Source: Peribacillus deserti
Lineage (GTDB): Bacteria; Bacillota; Bacilli; Bacillales; DSM-1321
Direction of reading: 5' to 3'
NCBI RefSeq assembly: GCF_016909175.1
Contig: NZ_JAFBFI010000002.1
Location: forward strand, 124,001 to 188,000
Length of the DNA: 64,000 bases
This document shows positions 34,229-43,088 of the stretch, one piece after another (the first letter of the stretch is position 1; the number at the start of each line of letters is the position of its first letter). The translations under genes were made by a program, and so were the position numbers. The notes beneath the pieces were generated by a model that saw nothing but the letters and a program-made list of their open reading frames with translations, did no database searches and was not told the DNA's origin.

Positions 34229-34795
34229 ATACAGATACAGATTTTTGCAGCTTTTATTCAAAATGGATATTGACCGGGCACACACAGATCAATGGGGAAA
34301 GTGATTATTCTGAAATACCTGAAGTTAAAAGAAAAGGAACTGCTCCGGCTACCGCGGAGCCATCGTCTTAATACTTACTGCACTAAGTAAAAGGAAAGCC
34401 AAAAGCAAAACTGTACACGATAATATAGATAATTAAAAGAGTTTAATGCAGTTAACCGGTGACCTCAAAATTAAATCAAGGCACCTTCTTTTTTAAATGA
34501 GGGTGGGTACAGTGAAAAATTAATTAGAGTGAAAATTTTGTCGCAGTAAAGCTTGAATAAAGCTGTACTAAATTGGGTGAAAGTCAGGTCGATAAGAAAT
34601 AGAAGTTAAAAACAGCGTACTTAGAGCTGTCTGTTCTTCGTCCAGAAGTAATCACTTTTCCAGAAAAGCCGAATGTCTGTTGAGATTATAGGGCAGTTTG
34701 TCGATATTAATTATTTTATGGAGAATGATACGGGATAATAATGAAATAAATTCATTATTTATGTTATATTATGAAAAAAAGTAATGTAAAGAGGG
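34229..34795. other. intergenic region without a supported gene
   Basis: About 570 A+T-rich bases. A 60-codon frame at 34189-34371 overlaps the DUF1796 gene out of frame and has no site or motif. Short open stretches near 34640-34740 may be the remains of a decayed gene, but nothing is recognisable. A palindrome at 34737-34759 lies in front of the LysR gene. Confidence 0.4.
34737..34759. promoter_or_regulatory. palindrome before the LysR gene, candidate operator
   Basis: AATAATGAA and TTCATTATT are perfect inverted arms around ATAAA, ending 43 bases before the start codon. It fits the dyad a LysR-type protein would use for autoregulation. No divergent gene is close, so it would act on the regulator itself. 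Confidence 0.35.
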
Positions 34796-34801
34796 ATGAG
34801 T

Positions 34802-35677
34802 TTGTCGATTGGCAAATACGAGATTTTTCATACAGTTGTAGAACTAGGCAGTCTTACAAAAGCAAGTGAAGCATTAAATATTTCTCAATCAGGCGTGAGC
34901 CATGCTATATCGAGTCTTGAAAAGGAAATGGGTTTTTCTTTATTATCACGTAATAAGGCAGGAATCAAGCTTACAGCTAATGGAGAAAGAATGCTTTTAT
35001 ACATAAGAGAAATTCTCTATATAAACGAAAAAATGCGGCAGGAAGCCGGTGAGATAAAAGGACTAGAAATAGGAACAGTCCGCTTAGGCACCTTTTCATC
35101 CATATCTGCAGTATGGCTTCCTGGGATACTTAAAAAATTCATGGAGCAATATCCGCATATCAATGTAGAAATTATGGAAGGAAAGCAGGAGGAATTAGCT
35201 CAATGGGTTTCACAAGGCATTATTGATTTTAGTTTTTTATTACTGCCGGCTTCGGAAGCAATTGAGATTTTTCATTTGAAACGGGAAGCGTTATATTGTA
35301 TTGTTCCCGATTCCCATCCGCTAAGCAGCGAGCCTTCGATAAAGCCAGAAAGACTCAAGCAAGAAAAGTTGATTCTCCAGAATTCGACTCGCGAAAAAAT
35401 ATATAAGGTTTTTAAAAGAAATAAAATGAACCCAAAAATTTCCTTTCACTTGGACGATGAGCAGGCCATTATTTCGATGGTTAAAAATTCAATTGGTACA
35501 GCTATACTCCCTGAAATCGCTCTGCATAGCATGCCTGACGGAATAAGAAATATACCTCTCATTGATGATCAAGCCTTTGCTTCTATCGGTATAGGGGCCT
35601 TAACTTTAAAGCATCTGCCTCCATCAGCCGAAAAGTTTATAGCAGCTGCTACCTTATGGTTAAACGAGCACTATTAA
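34802..35677 (+). CDS. LysR family transcriptional regulator
   Basis: A 291-residue regulator with an N-terminal winged helix (about 1-60, SLTKASEALNISQSGVSHAI as the recognition helix region) and a periplasmic-binding-like effector domain (about 88-285). ATG 34796 abuts its GAGGG site, while TTG 34802 lies six bases behind it and gives the common N-terminus M-SIGKYE, so I start at TTG. No neighbouring metabolic gene is divergently placed, so its target is unknown. Confidence 0.9.
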   Translation: MSIGKYEIFHTVVELGSLTKASEALNISQSGVSHAISSLEKEMGFSLLSRNKAGIKLTANGERMLLYIREILYINEKMRQEAGEIKGLEIGTVRLGTFSSISAVWLPGILKKFMEQYPHINVEIMEGKQEELAQWVSQGIIDFSFLLLPASEAIEIFHLKREALYCIVPDSHPLSSEPSIKPERLKQEKLILQNSTREKIYKVFKRNKMNPKISFHLDDEQAIISMVKNSIGTAILPEIALHSMPDGIRNIPLIDDQAFASIGIGALTLKHLPPSAEKFIAAATLWLNEHY

Positions 35678-35776
35678 CCCAGTTTCGCCTAATGTATTCA
35701 AGCCTAAATTGTAAACACTTGCATGGGATGGTACTCAAAAAGCTTGGTGATGCTAATCTTGAAGGGAGTGATCATA

Positions 35777-35935
35777 ATGGCACAGGATGTATTATGTGAA
35801 GTTGCTAATTGTGTTCATAATGTTGGCGGTTTAAAGTGTGCAGCAACTGAGATTTATGTTGTAAGTCATACTGGTGAACGTGCAGACAACAGCCGTGAAA
35901 CGGATTGTAAAACCTTCGAACCTGGAGAAATGTAA
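35777..35935 (+). CDS. DUF1540 domain protein
   Basis: A 52-residue protein with four cysteines in the DUF1540 pattern (C7, C12, C21, C44) that probably bind a metal ion. The conserved end DCKTFEP is present. GAAGGGAGTG precedes ATG 35777, although the frame extends to 35723. Such proteins are common in spore formers and clostridia, often in small multigene sets, and their role is unknown. The next small gene starts 30 bases later. Confidence 0.85.
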   Translation: MAQDVLCEVANCVHNVGGLKCAATEIYVVSHTGERADNSRETDCKTFEPGEM

Positions 35936-35965
35936 ACCAGGAACCATAAGTATAGGGTGTTATAT

Positions 35966-36118
35966 ATGAAACCACGTAATAATATCATTGAAGAAACAGA
36001 GGGCCGTGTGAATGAATTGTTCGGCCTCAAGCCTGAAGAAAGCCTGGAATCGGTCAACTTTGCAACGACCGAAAACCAGTATTTAAACGAGTATCAGCAT
36101 GATCGTGAACAAGAGTGA
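35966..36118 (+). CDS. small acidic hypothetical protein (50 residues)
   Basis: An ATG at 35966 behind AGGGTG opens 50 codons ending at TGA 36116-36118. The product begins MKPRNNIIEETEGRVNEL and is rich in Glu, Asn and Gln, with no Cys and no membrane segment. A good terminator follows 6 bases after the stop, which supports a real short gene co-transcribed with the DUF1540 gene. I do not recognise its family. Confidence 0.6.
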   Translation: MKPRNNIIEETEGRVNELFGLKPEESLESVNFATTENQYLNEYQHDREQE

Positions 36119-36124
36119 ACATAG

Positions 36125-36156
36125 TACAGTCCTGTCCTTCTAGGACTGTATTTTTT
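36125..36156 (+). terminator. intrinsic terminator
   Basis: TACAGTCCT and AGGACTGTA form a perfect 9-bp stem around GTCCTTCT, followed by six T. Confidence 0.9.
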
Positions 36157-36167
36157 ATAAATTGTCT

Positions 36168-36325
36168 GTGTTAAATTTCATTGTTGATTATCGCATTATG
36201 TTGATTGGAACGGATATGCGGGCCAAGGGAGACCCCAGAGGCACAACTGCCGAGGAAGCTCCCGGACCGCCCCGAGGAAAGCGAGTGCCTGCTAGCTGCA
36301 ATCAACAGGCACGTTTAACAGGGCC
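36168..36325 (+). repeat. MITE-like intergenic repeat, copy 2 of 4
   Basis: It has the same order of blocks as the other copies: GTTAAATTTCATTGTTGAT, CAAGGGAGACCCCAGAGG, a GGAAGCTCCCGGACCGCC block, GAAAGCGAGTGCCTGC and ATCAACAGGCACGTTTAAC. It is slightly shortened in the middle compared with 42446-42625. It lies between the small acidic gene and the acidic 246-residue gene. Confidence 0.85.
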
Positions 36326-36455
36326 AAAAAATTCCTAATTTTTTCAACCTGCATATACGTTTTTTAATTAGCTGCTTTCTGGCTTTATCTGTCAGGAGGA
36401 TAGCGGGAAAAGGCGGCAATAATATATTAGAACACGTAGAAAGGAAGGGATGACA

Positions 36456-37196
36456 ATGTCATTAGAATGGTTTGATCGAGTAGCTGGTGAATTGCAGGAA
36501 CACCTAGAGTCTATTTGTGAGAAATATGATCAGATGGGATATATGAGTGTCGAGAGAGGTTCGAAACACCCTCGAATCGAATTTTATGTTGAGACAGAAG
36601 ATGAAGATGATATTGAAGGCAGAGATTATTTCTTTACGTTAAATTATGATCCAGCTAATGAAGAATTCTACACTGATTCCTTTGAGGCTGAAATGCTAAG
36701 TCCCGTAAAAATCGTTTTATCTGATATAGAAGATATCATAGATGCCGTTCATGAAGGCTTTCACGATTACGTAAACGGTGAAGTGGACGATGTAAGCTTT
36801 GTAGACGAAGATGAAGATTTTGCTGCTTCAGCAGATGATGATGATTTTGAAGTCGAATATCAATATGCAGAAGATGATTTCGATGGTGACACAGAAACAG
36901 TTTACCTCGGAGAAGATGATGACGACACGGAAGTTCTGCAGCAGATTGATGTAGAGTGGGAAACACCAGAAGTTACCGCCTATATGGAAGAAGATGAAGT
37001 GGAAGTTACCTACCAATTTGGGATTGTACAAGAAACTGGAGATGGCGTCCTCCGAAGAGTAAACCGCATCTGGACAGATGATGACGAACTCATCAAGGAC
37101 GAAACAAACTTCATATTCAGCAAAGAAGAAGCTAGCACAATCATTGCCATGATCGCAAGCAACATGGACTCCTTAAGTGAAATGGATTACCAATAA
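36456..37196 (+). CDS. hypothetical highly acidic protein
   Basis: 246 residues, soluble, extremely rich in Asp and Glu (for example DEDEDF and DDDDTE stretches between 120 and 165). An N-terminal part (1-105) and a C-terminal part (about 170-246) look folded and flank the acidic linker; both contain tyrosine/phenylalanine-rich beta segments. I do not recognise the family. GGAAGGG fits ATG 36456 better than the overlapping ATG 36450. It stands alone, followed by a short repeat and a terminator. Confidence 0.75.
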   Translation: MSLEWFDRVAGELQEHLESICEKYDQMGYMSVERGSKHPRIEFYVETEDEDDIEGRDYFFTLNYDPANEEFYTDSFEAEMLSPVKIVLSDIEDIIDAVHEGFHDYVNGEVDDVSFVDEDEDFAASADDDDFEVEYQYAEDDFDGDTETVYLGEDDDDTEVLQQIDVEWETPEVTAYMEEDEVEVTYQFGIVQETGDGVLRRVNRIWTDDDELIKDETNFIFSKEEASTIIAMIASNMDSLSEMDYQ

Positions 37197-37197
37197 C

Positions 37198-37278
37198 AGG
37201 GGACAGTCCCCTATTTCCCTGAGCCGCTGCCTCTAAATAGGCAGCGGTTTTACTTGTGTTTTTATTGGGGACTGTCCC
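37198..37278. repeat. inverted pair of GGGGACAGTCCCC palindromes around a terminator
   Basis: AGGGGACAGTCCCCT (37198-37212) and GGGGACTGTCCC (37267-37278) enclose the hairpin at 37224-37253. It is the same short-repeat group as at 24645, 28532 and 52301. Confidence 0.65.
37224..37253 (+). terminator. intrinsic terminator
   Basis: CCGCTGCCT and AGGCAGCGG pair perfectly around CTAAAT, followed by TTTTACTTG. It ends the acidic protein gene. Confidence 0.8.
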
Positions 37279-37412
37279 TATTACCCGGCCTTTTTTTAGG
37301 GTTTACTGTATATATTAGGATAAACATAAAAACACTACTTTTTCCTCATCTGCAAAATAAAGGAAAATGATGTTTGAATAAAGAAATCTTATTCATTACA
37401 TATGGAGGTGAA

Positions 37413-38903
37413 ATGTTTTTGAAAAAAGAGGTAAAAATAGTTCTGGTGACCTTGGTTATTGCGTTTTCGGTAATTATACCTTTCTTCCACGAAAAAGAAG
37501 AAGGAGTGAAAGCCGATGAAGCTGGGAGTCCCCTGGCCCATGAATTAAATACGCTGTTAAATAATGATCCTCTGCTGCAGGGAGCTCTGGCAGGAGTGAG
37601 TATCCGCTCAGCTGATACAGGCAATTTGCTGTATGACCATATCGGGGATCTGCGTCTGCGTCCAGCTTCTAATATGAAGCTGCTGACTAGTGCAGCTGCA
37701 TTAGCCGCTCTTGGCGAGGATTATAGATTTAAAACCGAATTATTAACCGACGGCAGTATAAAGGGAAAAATACTTAAAGGCAATCTATATTTAAAAGGAA
37801 AAGGAGATCCTACTCTTCTTGAGAAAGATCTGGATAACATGGCAAAGAAGTTAAAAGACAGGGGAGTGAAGCTGATTTACGGAAATTTAATCAGTGATGA
37901 TTCCTGGTACGATGATTCCCGCTATTCCATGGACTTACCTTGGAGCGATGAAATGGAATATTACGGAGCGCAGATCTCGGCTCTTACTTTGTCACCGAAC
38001 GAAGATTATGATGCAGGGACCGTTATTGTAAATATAAATGGAGGTGAATCGGCCGGAAAAGCAGCTTCAATCGAATTAACTCCTAAAACGGATTATGTAA
38101 AAATCGTTAATAATGCGAAAACAGTGGCTGAAGGAGGTACTAAAAAAGTAAGTATTGTCCGCGAGCATGGCACCAACACAATAACAGTCGAAGGAACCAT
38201 CCCTTTAAAAGCAGCACCCGTTAAAAAGTGGATCGCTGTTTGGGAACCATCCGGATATACACTGGATGTATTTAAGGACTCATTAGAGGAACAGGGAATT
38301 AAGATAATTGGAAAAGAAAAGAAAGGAACAGCGCCAGAAGGAGCACAGAATGTTAACACACATGAATCCATGTCACTAAATGAAATGTTTGTTCCCTTCA
38401 TGAAACTAAGCAACAATACTCATGCTGAACATTTAGTCAAAGAAATGGGCAAGGTGGTAAAAGAGGAAGGCAGCTGGTCGAAAGGGCTTGAAGTTATTAA
38501 AGAAGAGCTTCCTAAATACGGTGTAAATGTAAAAACACTCGTCCTGCGAGATGGTTCAGGACTTTCGCATGTAGATCTTATTCCGCCAAACGAGATAACC
38601 AAATTGCTCTACTCAGTGCAGGATGAAGAATGGTTTTCTTCCTATTTGAATTCATTGCCTGTAGCTGGAGCTAGTGACCGGATGGTTGGAGGTACATTAA
38701 GAAACAGGCTGAAACATGCACCTGCTATGGGAAATATCAGAGCGAAAACAGGATCTATTTCCACGGTGAGCTCTTTATCCGGTTATGTGAAGACAAAAAG
38801 CGGAGATAACCTAATTTTTTCAATCATGTTAAATAATATGGTGGATGCGTCAAAAGGAAAGGAAATAGAAGATAAAATAGCAACCATCCTGGCGAACCAA
38901 TAA
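37413..38903 (+). CDS. dacC: D-alanyl-D-alanine carboxypeptidase/endopeptidase, PBP4 type (S13)
   Basis: About 496 residues of the S13 family, low-molecular-weight penicillin-binding proteins that trim or cut peptidoglycan cross-links outside the cell. The active-site motifs are S86-N-M-K89 (SxxK), S333-N-N335 (SxN) and K445-T-G. A single N-terminal hydrophobic segment (about 8-25) acts as signal peptide or anchor. The large insert between SxxK and SxN is normal for the family. TGGAGGTG lies just before ATG 37413; the frame is open to 37374, but that start lacks a site. It is a monocistronic gene with its own terminator. Confidence 0.9.
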   Translation: MFLKKEVKIVLVTLVIAFSVIIPFFHEKEEGVKADEAGSPLAHELNTLLNNDPLLQGALAGVSIRSADTGNLLYDHIGDLRLRPASNMKLLTSAAALAALGEDYRFKTELLTDGSIKGKILKGNLYLKGKGDPTLLEKDLDNMAKKLKDRGVKLIYGNLISDDSWYDDSRYSMDLPWSDEMEYYGAQISALTLSPNEDYDAGTVIVNINGGESAGKAASIELTPKTDYVKIVNNAKTVAEGGTKKVSIVREHGTNTITVEGTIPLKAAPVKKWIAVWEPSGYTLDVFKDSLEEQGIKIIGKEKKGTAPEGAQNVNTHESMSLNEMFVPFMKLSNNTHAEHLVKEMGKVVKEEGSWSKGLEVIKEELPKYGVNVKTLVLRDGSGLSHVDLIPPNEITKLLYSVQDEEWFSSYLNSLPVAGASDRMVGGTLRNRLKHAPAMGNIRAKTGSISTVSSLSGYVKTKSGDNLIFSIMLNNMVDASKGKEIEDKIATILANQ

Positions 38904-38914
38904 AGGAATGAACG

Positions 38915-38945
38915 AAGAGAGCTGCACACGCAGCTCTTTTTTATT
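38915..38945 (+). terminator. intrinsic terminator after the PBP4 gene
   Basis: AAGAGAGCTGC pairs with GCAGCTCTTTT around ACAC and ends in TTTTTTATTTT. Confidence 0.9.
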
Positions 38946-38951
38946 TTGGTG

Positions 38952-39084
38952 AAAATTTGCACGAAGATGCGCAGTTGTGCCAGAACTAACCGTAATGCTG
39001 TTTTTGACCGTATTTTCAGTTTTGTGAACGATATAGCAAGTTTGCATCTTTTTGCAACTTTGTGAACGTTTGCTGTTTTGTGCG
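38952..39084. repeat. phased array of TTTGTGAACG-like motifs
   Basis: Related motifs recur about every 16-29 bases: ATTTGCACG, AGTTGTGCC, TTTTTGACCG, TTTTGTGAACG, GTTTGCAT, CTTTGTGAACG and TTTTGTGCG. The two best copies, at 39020-39030 and 39058-39068, share TTTGTGAACG. The rest of the 340-base gap up to the permease gene shows nothing else. It may be a relic transposon end or a regulator-binding array. Confidence 0.4.
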
Positions 39085-39243
39085 AAAGCACATTAGGTGT
39101 AAATCAAAATTAGGCAGACGATAGTTTTCTAAAGGCCCCTTGTACCAGAGGTTTTATACATAAAATCTATAGCCGGGGAAACTCTACAAATCATAGGTAG
39201 TTTAAAGCTGCATAACAGTCCATCATCGAAAGGGCAGGTTAAC

Positions 39244-40665
39244 ATGGAAGAACCAAGTTTAAAAAGCGAAAGTAAATTAGGGCAATGGCCGCTGATTGCA
39301 CTCGTCATAGGATCTGTTATTGGCGGAGGAGCCTTTAATCTGCCAAGCGATATTGCACAGGGGGCAAATACTGGCGCAATCCTAATCGGCTGGCTTATCA
39401 CAGGTATCGGTATATTAGCATTGGGATTAAGCTTTCAAAACCTCAATAATAAACGGCCGGAACTGAAGGGGGGCATATTTGCGTATGCTAGAGCCGGCTT
39501 CGGACAATTTATGGGGTTTAACAGCGCATGGGGGTATTGGTGTTCTGCGTTTTTGGGGAATGTAGCGTTTGCAACTTTGTTCATCAGTGCGCTCAGTTAT
39601 TTTTTTCCTGTTTTTAATGGCAGGAATATAGCATCCATTATAGGTGCTTCAATTATCCTTTGGGTTGTTCATTTTCTAGTTTTGCGAGGGGTTAAGTCTG
39701 CTTCTCTAGTTAATACTGCGACGACTATTGCCAAACTCATTCCTATATTAATGTTTGTGATCCTGGGGATCCTAGCCTTTCAGGTGGATATTTTTACTGC
39801 GGATTTTTGGGGGACGGCATCCTTCAGTTTGAAGTCATTGCAAAATCAGGTAAAGAGTACCATGCTAATTACTTTATGGGTTTTTGTCGGGTTTGAAGGG
39901 GCTGTTGTCTTATCCGGCAGAGCCAAGAATCACAGGGATGTAGGCAGAGCTACAGTCATTGGTCTATTGTGTACATTAACGATTTATATATTAATATCTG
40001 TTATTTCTGCAGGAATTATGAAGCAAGAAGAACTGGCAGGATTAAATAACCCTTCACTTGCGTATGTTCTGGAACATGCCGTAGGAGAATGGGGAGCTGC
40101 ACTTGTTAACATAGGTTTAATCATTTCTGTTTTGGGGGCTTGGCTGGGCTGGACTATTTTAGCGGCCGAAATTCCTTATATTGCTGGAAAAGAGAAGGTA
40201 TTTCCGAGTTTTTTCAGTAAAGAAAATAAGAATTTGTCTCCAAGCCGGTCGCTCTTTTTATCTAATTTACTCATTCAATTGTTTCTGCTGACATTTTTAG
40301 TATCTGAAAAGCCCTATCAGTTAGCCTATTCTTTGGCATCATCAGCTATTCTAATTCCTTACCTATTTGCCGCTTTTTATCAAATCAAATATTCTTTTCA
40401 TGATCAAAGCCCGGATAAAACAAGAAACCTGGTAATTGGAAGCATAGCTGCAATCTATTCCATTTGGCTGATTTACGCGGCAGGGCTAAGCTATCTCCTC
40501 CTGACATTACTTTTATATCTTCCGGGAATCGCTGTTTATATTGCAGCACAAACCCAGTATAAGAAGCAGATCTTCTCAAGGAATGAAGGAATGGTAGCTG
40601 CAGTCATTGTAGTTATGGCCATTACTGCTTTGGTCATGCTTTACCTTGGTAAAATTTCTGTATGA
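39244..40665 (+). CDS. amino acid permease, arginine/ornithine antiporter type (APC family)
   Basis: 473 residues with about 12-13 membrane segments of the APC superfamily. The first, VIGSVIGGGAFNLPSD, is the substrate-binding GSxIGxG helix, and the sequence is closest in style to basic amino acid/polyamine antiporters (ArcD/YdgF). It would exchange arginine for ornithine or import a basic amino acid. It is convergent with argS, which carries an arginine T-box, so the two share a theme of arginine supply. The Shine-Dalgarno is weak (AAGGGCAGG). Confidence 0.85.
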   Translation: MEEPSLKSESKLGQWPLIALVIGSVIGGGAFNLPSDIAQGANTGAILIGWLITGIGILALGLSFQNLNNKRPELKGGIFAYARAGFGQFMGFNSAWGYWCSAFLGNVAFATLFISALSYFFPVFNGRNIASIIGASIILWVVHFLVLRGVKSASLVNTATTIAKLIPILMFVILGILAFQVDIFTADFWGTASFSLKSLQNQVKSTMLITLWVFVGFEGAVVLSGRAKNHRDVGRATVIGLLCTLTIYILISVISAGIMKQEELAGLNNPSLAYVLEHAVGEWGAALVNIGLIISVLGAWLGWTILAAEIPYIAGKEKVFPSFFSKENKNLSPSRSLFLSNLLIQLFLLTFLVSEKPYQLAYSLASSAILIPYLFAAFYQIKYSFHDQSPDKTRNLVIGSIAAIYSIWLIYAAGLSYLLLTLLLYLPGIAVYIAAQTQYKKQIFSRNEGMVAAVIVVMAITALVMLYLGKISV

Positions 40666-40682
40666 ATTTAATTAACACATAG

Positions 40683-40717
40683 AAAAAAGCTGATTTTTTA
40701 CAGAAATCAGCTTTTTA
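40683..40717. terminator. bidirectional terminator
   Basis: AAAAAGCTGATTT and AAATCAGCTTTTT pair around TTTACAG, with A-run and T-run on either side. It serves both the permease gene and argS. Confidence 0.9.
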
Positions 40718-40722
40718 CTGTC

Positions 40723-42414
40723 TTACATTTCCTCAGGTGCTGCAATTCCAAGAAGAGCCAAACCTTCTTTAAGTACGATTGCCGCTGCTTCTACCAATTG
40801 CAGCCTGGTTTGCAGCTCTGCGTTTTCTTCAAGTATTCGGACATTTCCGTAATATCTGTTAAATGCTTGTGCAAGGTCAATTAAATACTTAGATACAATG
40901 GAAGGTTCATATTTATGATAAGCGCGTTCTACTGCTTTTGGAAAATCAATCAGCAGTTTGATAACTTCCCAGGCCAGCGGATCTTTCAATCCTGCCGTCG
41001 GATCTAACTTGGTAAGGATTGAGGCCTTTCTAAGGATAGAGCGCGCACGGGCGTAGGTATATTGCAGATAAGGTCCGGTTTCTCCTTCAAATTTAAGCAT
41101 ATCTTCAAGTGAAAATTCTATTGTATTCATCCGTTCATGATGGAGATCATGGAAGATGACCGCTCCAACTCCAACCTGGCGTGCAATTTCGGCCTTATTT
41201 TGGAGATGAGGATTTTTAGCCAGAATATTCCTTTCGGCGAGCTTGATAGAATCTGACAGTACATCCTCCAGTAACACCACTTTCCCTTTACGGGTAGACA
41301 TTTTTTTACCATCCTTTAAAATCATGCCGAATGGAACGTGGACAATATGATCTGACCATTGAAGTCCCAGCTTCTTTAAGACAAGCTTAAGCTGTTTAAA
41401 GTGAAGAGTTTGTTCATTTCCAACAACATATACTGCCTGTGCAAAATCATATATTTGATGGCGGTAGATTGCTGCAGCCAGATCTCTTGTAACATACAGA
41501 GTAGCTCCGTCTGATTTCTTAATCAAAGAGGGAGGAAGATTTTCTTCATCCAGCTTCACAACCATTGCTCCCTGGTCTTCTACGAGCAGGCCGCTGTCAT
41601 CAATCATTTTTACTGCATCATCCATTTTATCATTGTAAAATGCTTCACCTTGATAGGAATCGAACTGAACGTTCAGCAGATCATAAATTTTATTGAATTC
41701 TTTTAAGGATTCTTCCCGGAACCATTTCCAGAGGCGAAGTGCTTCTTGATCCCCATCCTCCAATTTCTTAAACCATTCACGGCCCTGACGCTCGAGGCCA
41801 GGATCTTTCTCTGCTTTCTCGTGAAAATCAATATAGAGCTTTAGAAGTTCCTTGATAGGATTTTCCTTAACCTTTTGTTCGTCTCCCCAGGCTTTATACG
41901 CAACAATCAGCTTTCCAAATTGTGTTCCCCAGTCACCCAGATGGTTTATTTTTATCGGAGTGAATCCGCATTTCTGCAAAATATTTGCAAGGGCATTTCC
42001 GATCACCGTTGAACGGAGGTGCCCCATTGAAAAAGGTTTTGCAATGTTTGGCGATGACATATCAATAGGAATATTTTTTCCGCCGCCCATTTCGAGGTCA
42101 CCGTAGTGATGCTTTTTTTCAAGAATCTCTAATAAAACATCATGGCTTACTTTTGATTTATTAAGGAAAAAATTGACGTAAGGACCTGCTGCAGACACCT
42201 TTTCAAATAAATCGCCTCCAAGCTGTCCTGCCAGTTGTTCGGCTATTACAGCAGGAGATTTTTTCATGCTCTTAGCTAAACTGAAACAAGGGAAAGCAAG
42301 ATCTCCGTGTTCAGCAAACTTTGGTGCCTCGATCAGTTTCAAAACATCCTCTATAGTAAGCTCGAGTTTTAGATTCTGAGAAATATGTTCAGCTAGATTT
42401 TGCTGGTAGTCCAT
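40723..42414 (-). CDS. argS: arginyl-tRNA synthetase
   Basis: A 563-residue class I synthetase. The HIGH-type motif is SPNIAKPFSMGHLRST (about 121-136), and the KMSKS-type motif is KKMSTRKG near 372. The N-terminal Add-1 domain (1-105) and the C-terminal anticodon-binding domain ending in a hydrophobic peptide are intact. AAGGAGG lies 8 bases before ATG 42414 on the minus strand. Upstream is a T-box leader with a CGC specifier, so the gene responds to uncharged arginine tRNA. A MITE-like repeat sits between the T-box terminator and the start codon. Confidence 0.95.
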   Translation of the reverse strand: MDYQQNLAEHISQNLKLELTIEDVLKLIEAPKFAEHGDLAFPCFSLAKSMKKSPAVIAEQLAGQLGGDLFEKVSAAGPYVNFFLNKSKVSHDVLLEILEKKHHYGDLEMGGGKNIPIDMSSPNIAKPFSMGHLRSTVIGNALANILQKCGFTPIKINHLGDWGTQFGKLIVAYKAWGDEQKVKENPIKELLKLYIDFHEKAEKDPGLERQGREWFKKLEDGDQEALRLWKWFREESLKEFNKIYDLLNVQFDSYQGEAFYNDKMDDAVKMIDDSGLLVEDQGAMVVKLDEENLPPSLIKKSDGATLYVTRDLAAAIYRHQIYDFAQAVYVVGNEQTLHFKQLKLVLKKLGLQWSDHIVHVPFGMILKDGKKMSTRKGKVVLLEDVLSDSIKLAERNILAKNPHLQNKAEIARQVGVGAVIFHDLHHERMNTIEFSLEDMLKFEGETGPYLQYTYARARSILRKASILTKLDPTAGLKDPLAWEVIKLLIDFPKAVERAYHKYEPSIVSKYLIDLAQAFNRYYGNVRILEENAELQTRLQLVEAAAIVLKEGLALLGIAAPEEM

Positions 42415-42445
42415 TTAATAACCTCCTTATTTCTTGTGAAAATGG

Positions 42446-42625
42446 CTCTGTTAAAGCTCAATGTTGATATTGGCACTATGTTGATTGGAACGGAAGGCGC
42501 GAGACTCCTGCGGGAAAAGCGAGTCAAGGGAGACCCCACAGGCGTTTCACGCCGAGGAGGCTCCCGGACCGCCCGCGGAAAGCGAGTGCCTGCAGTGGAA
42601 ATCAACAGGCATGTTTAACAGAGCT
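42446..42625 (+). repeat. MITE-like intergenic repeat, copy 3 of 4, inside the argS leader
   Basis: This is the best-preserved copy. It has perfect 11-bp terminal inverted repeats, GCTCTGTTAAA and TTTAACAGAGC, and all internal blocks. It lies between the T-box terminator and the argS ribosome binding site, so the argS mRNA carries its complement in the 5' untranslated region. Confidence 0.88.
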
Positions 42626-42632
42626 TTGAAAA

Positions 42633-42665
42633 TAAAAAAATCCCGTCTCTATATAAGAGACGAGA
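42633..42665 (-). terminator. T-box regulated terminator of argS
   Basis: Read on the minus strand, CTCGTCTC pairs with GAGACGGG around TTATATA and runs into TTTTTTTATTTT. The upstream part of this stem would be captured by the antiterminator. Confidence 0.85.
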
Positions 42666-42832
42666 TGTACCCGCGGTGCCACTCTACTTGTTCATTTATA
42701 ATGAACCACTTAACTTTTTAACGAGGTTCTGCCCCCGGCTTTCGCATTTTAGAAGTGCGCTTCACAAAGTGTCTGATATCGGGCTCTCACCATCCCCGAT
42801 TCGCTTAAGTCATAAACTTTGCTACTTTCTTC
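42633..42832 (-). ncRNA. T-box riboswitch, arginine (specifier CGC)
   Basis: On the minus strand the T-box core AGAGTGGCACCGCGGG (about 42674-42689) precedes the terminator and can form the antiterminator. Stem I features are visible upstream: GGGGATGGTGAGAGCCC and a GAAG-CGC-ACTTC specifier loop with the arginine codon CGC at 42757-42759 followed by A. Uncharged tRNA-Arg would pair with CGC and with the TGGC bulge and allow read-through into argS. Confidence 0.88.
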
Positions 42833-43018
42833 ATCATAAATTTTATTTGTATAAGTTTGTAAAGATTATAGCGGCTTTTAAACCGGTTTACAAGAGGGTT
42901 AATATCTTTATTTTCTGATAGCTGCAGGACAAGGTTCATCATTTTTTGAGGTTTATTAAACATGTAGAAGAAATTCATGTTGAGGCTCTTCCGCGAATAT
43001 ATTGGGCTATATAAACTA

Positions 43019-43055
43019 AAAGCCAGATTCTTCACGTACATACGGATTTCTGGCT
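43019..43055. repeat. inverted repeat upstream of gtaB
   Basis: AAGCCAGAT and ATTTCTGGCT pair imperfectly around an 18-base loop. There is no T-run on the plus strand. It is in the roughly 250-base divergent region between the argS T-box and gtaB, and may be an operator or a weak terminator in the argS direction. Confidence 0.3.
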
Positions 43056-43088
43056 CATATTATTGGATACAGAAAGTAGGGAAGTCTA

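Noticed and set aside
34189-34371. 60-codon frame at the end of the DUF1796 gene
   Set aside because: Out of frame overlap, no ribosome binding site, no similarity recognised.
34494-34512. T-box-like string GAGGGTGGGTACAG before the LysR gene
   Set aside because: It lacks the ACCGCG part of the core, a specifier stem and a terminator.
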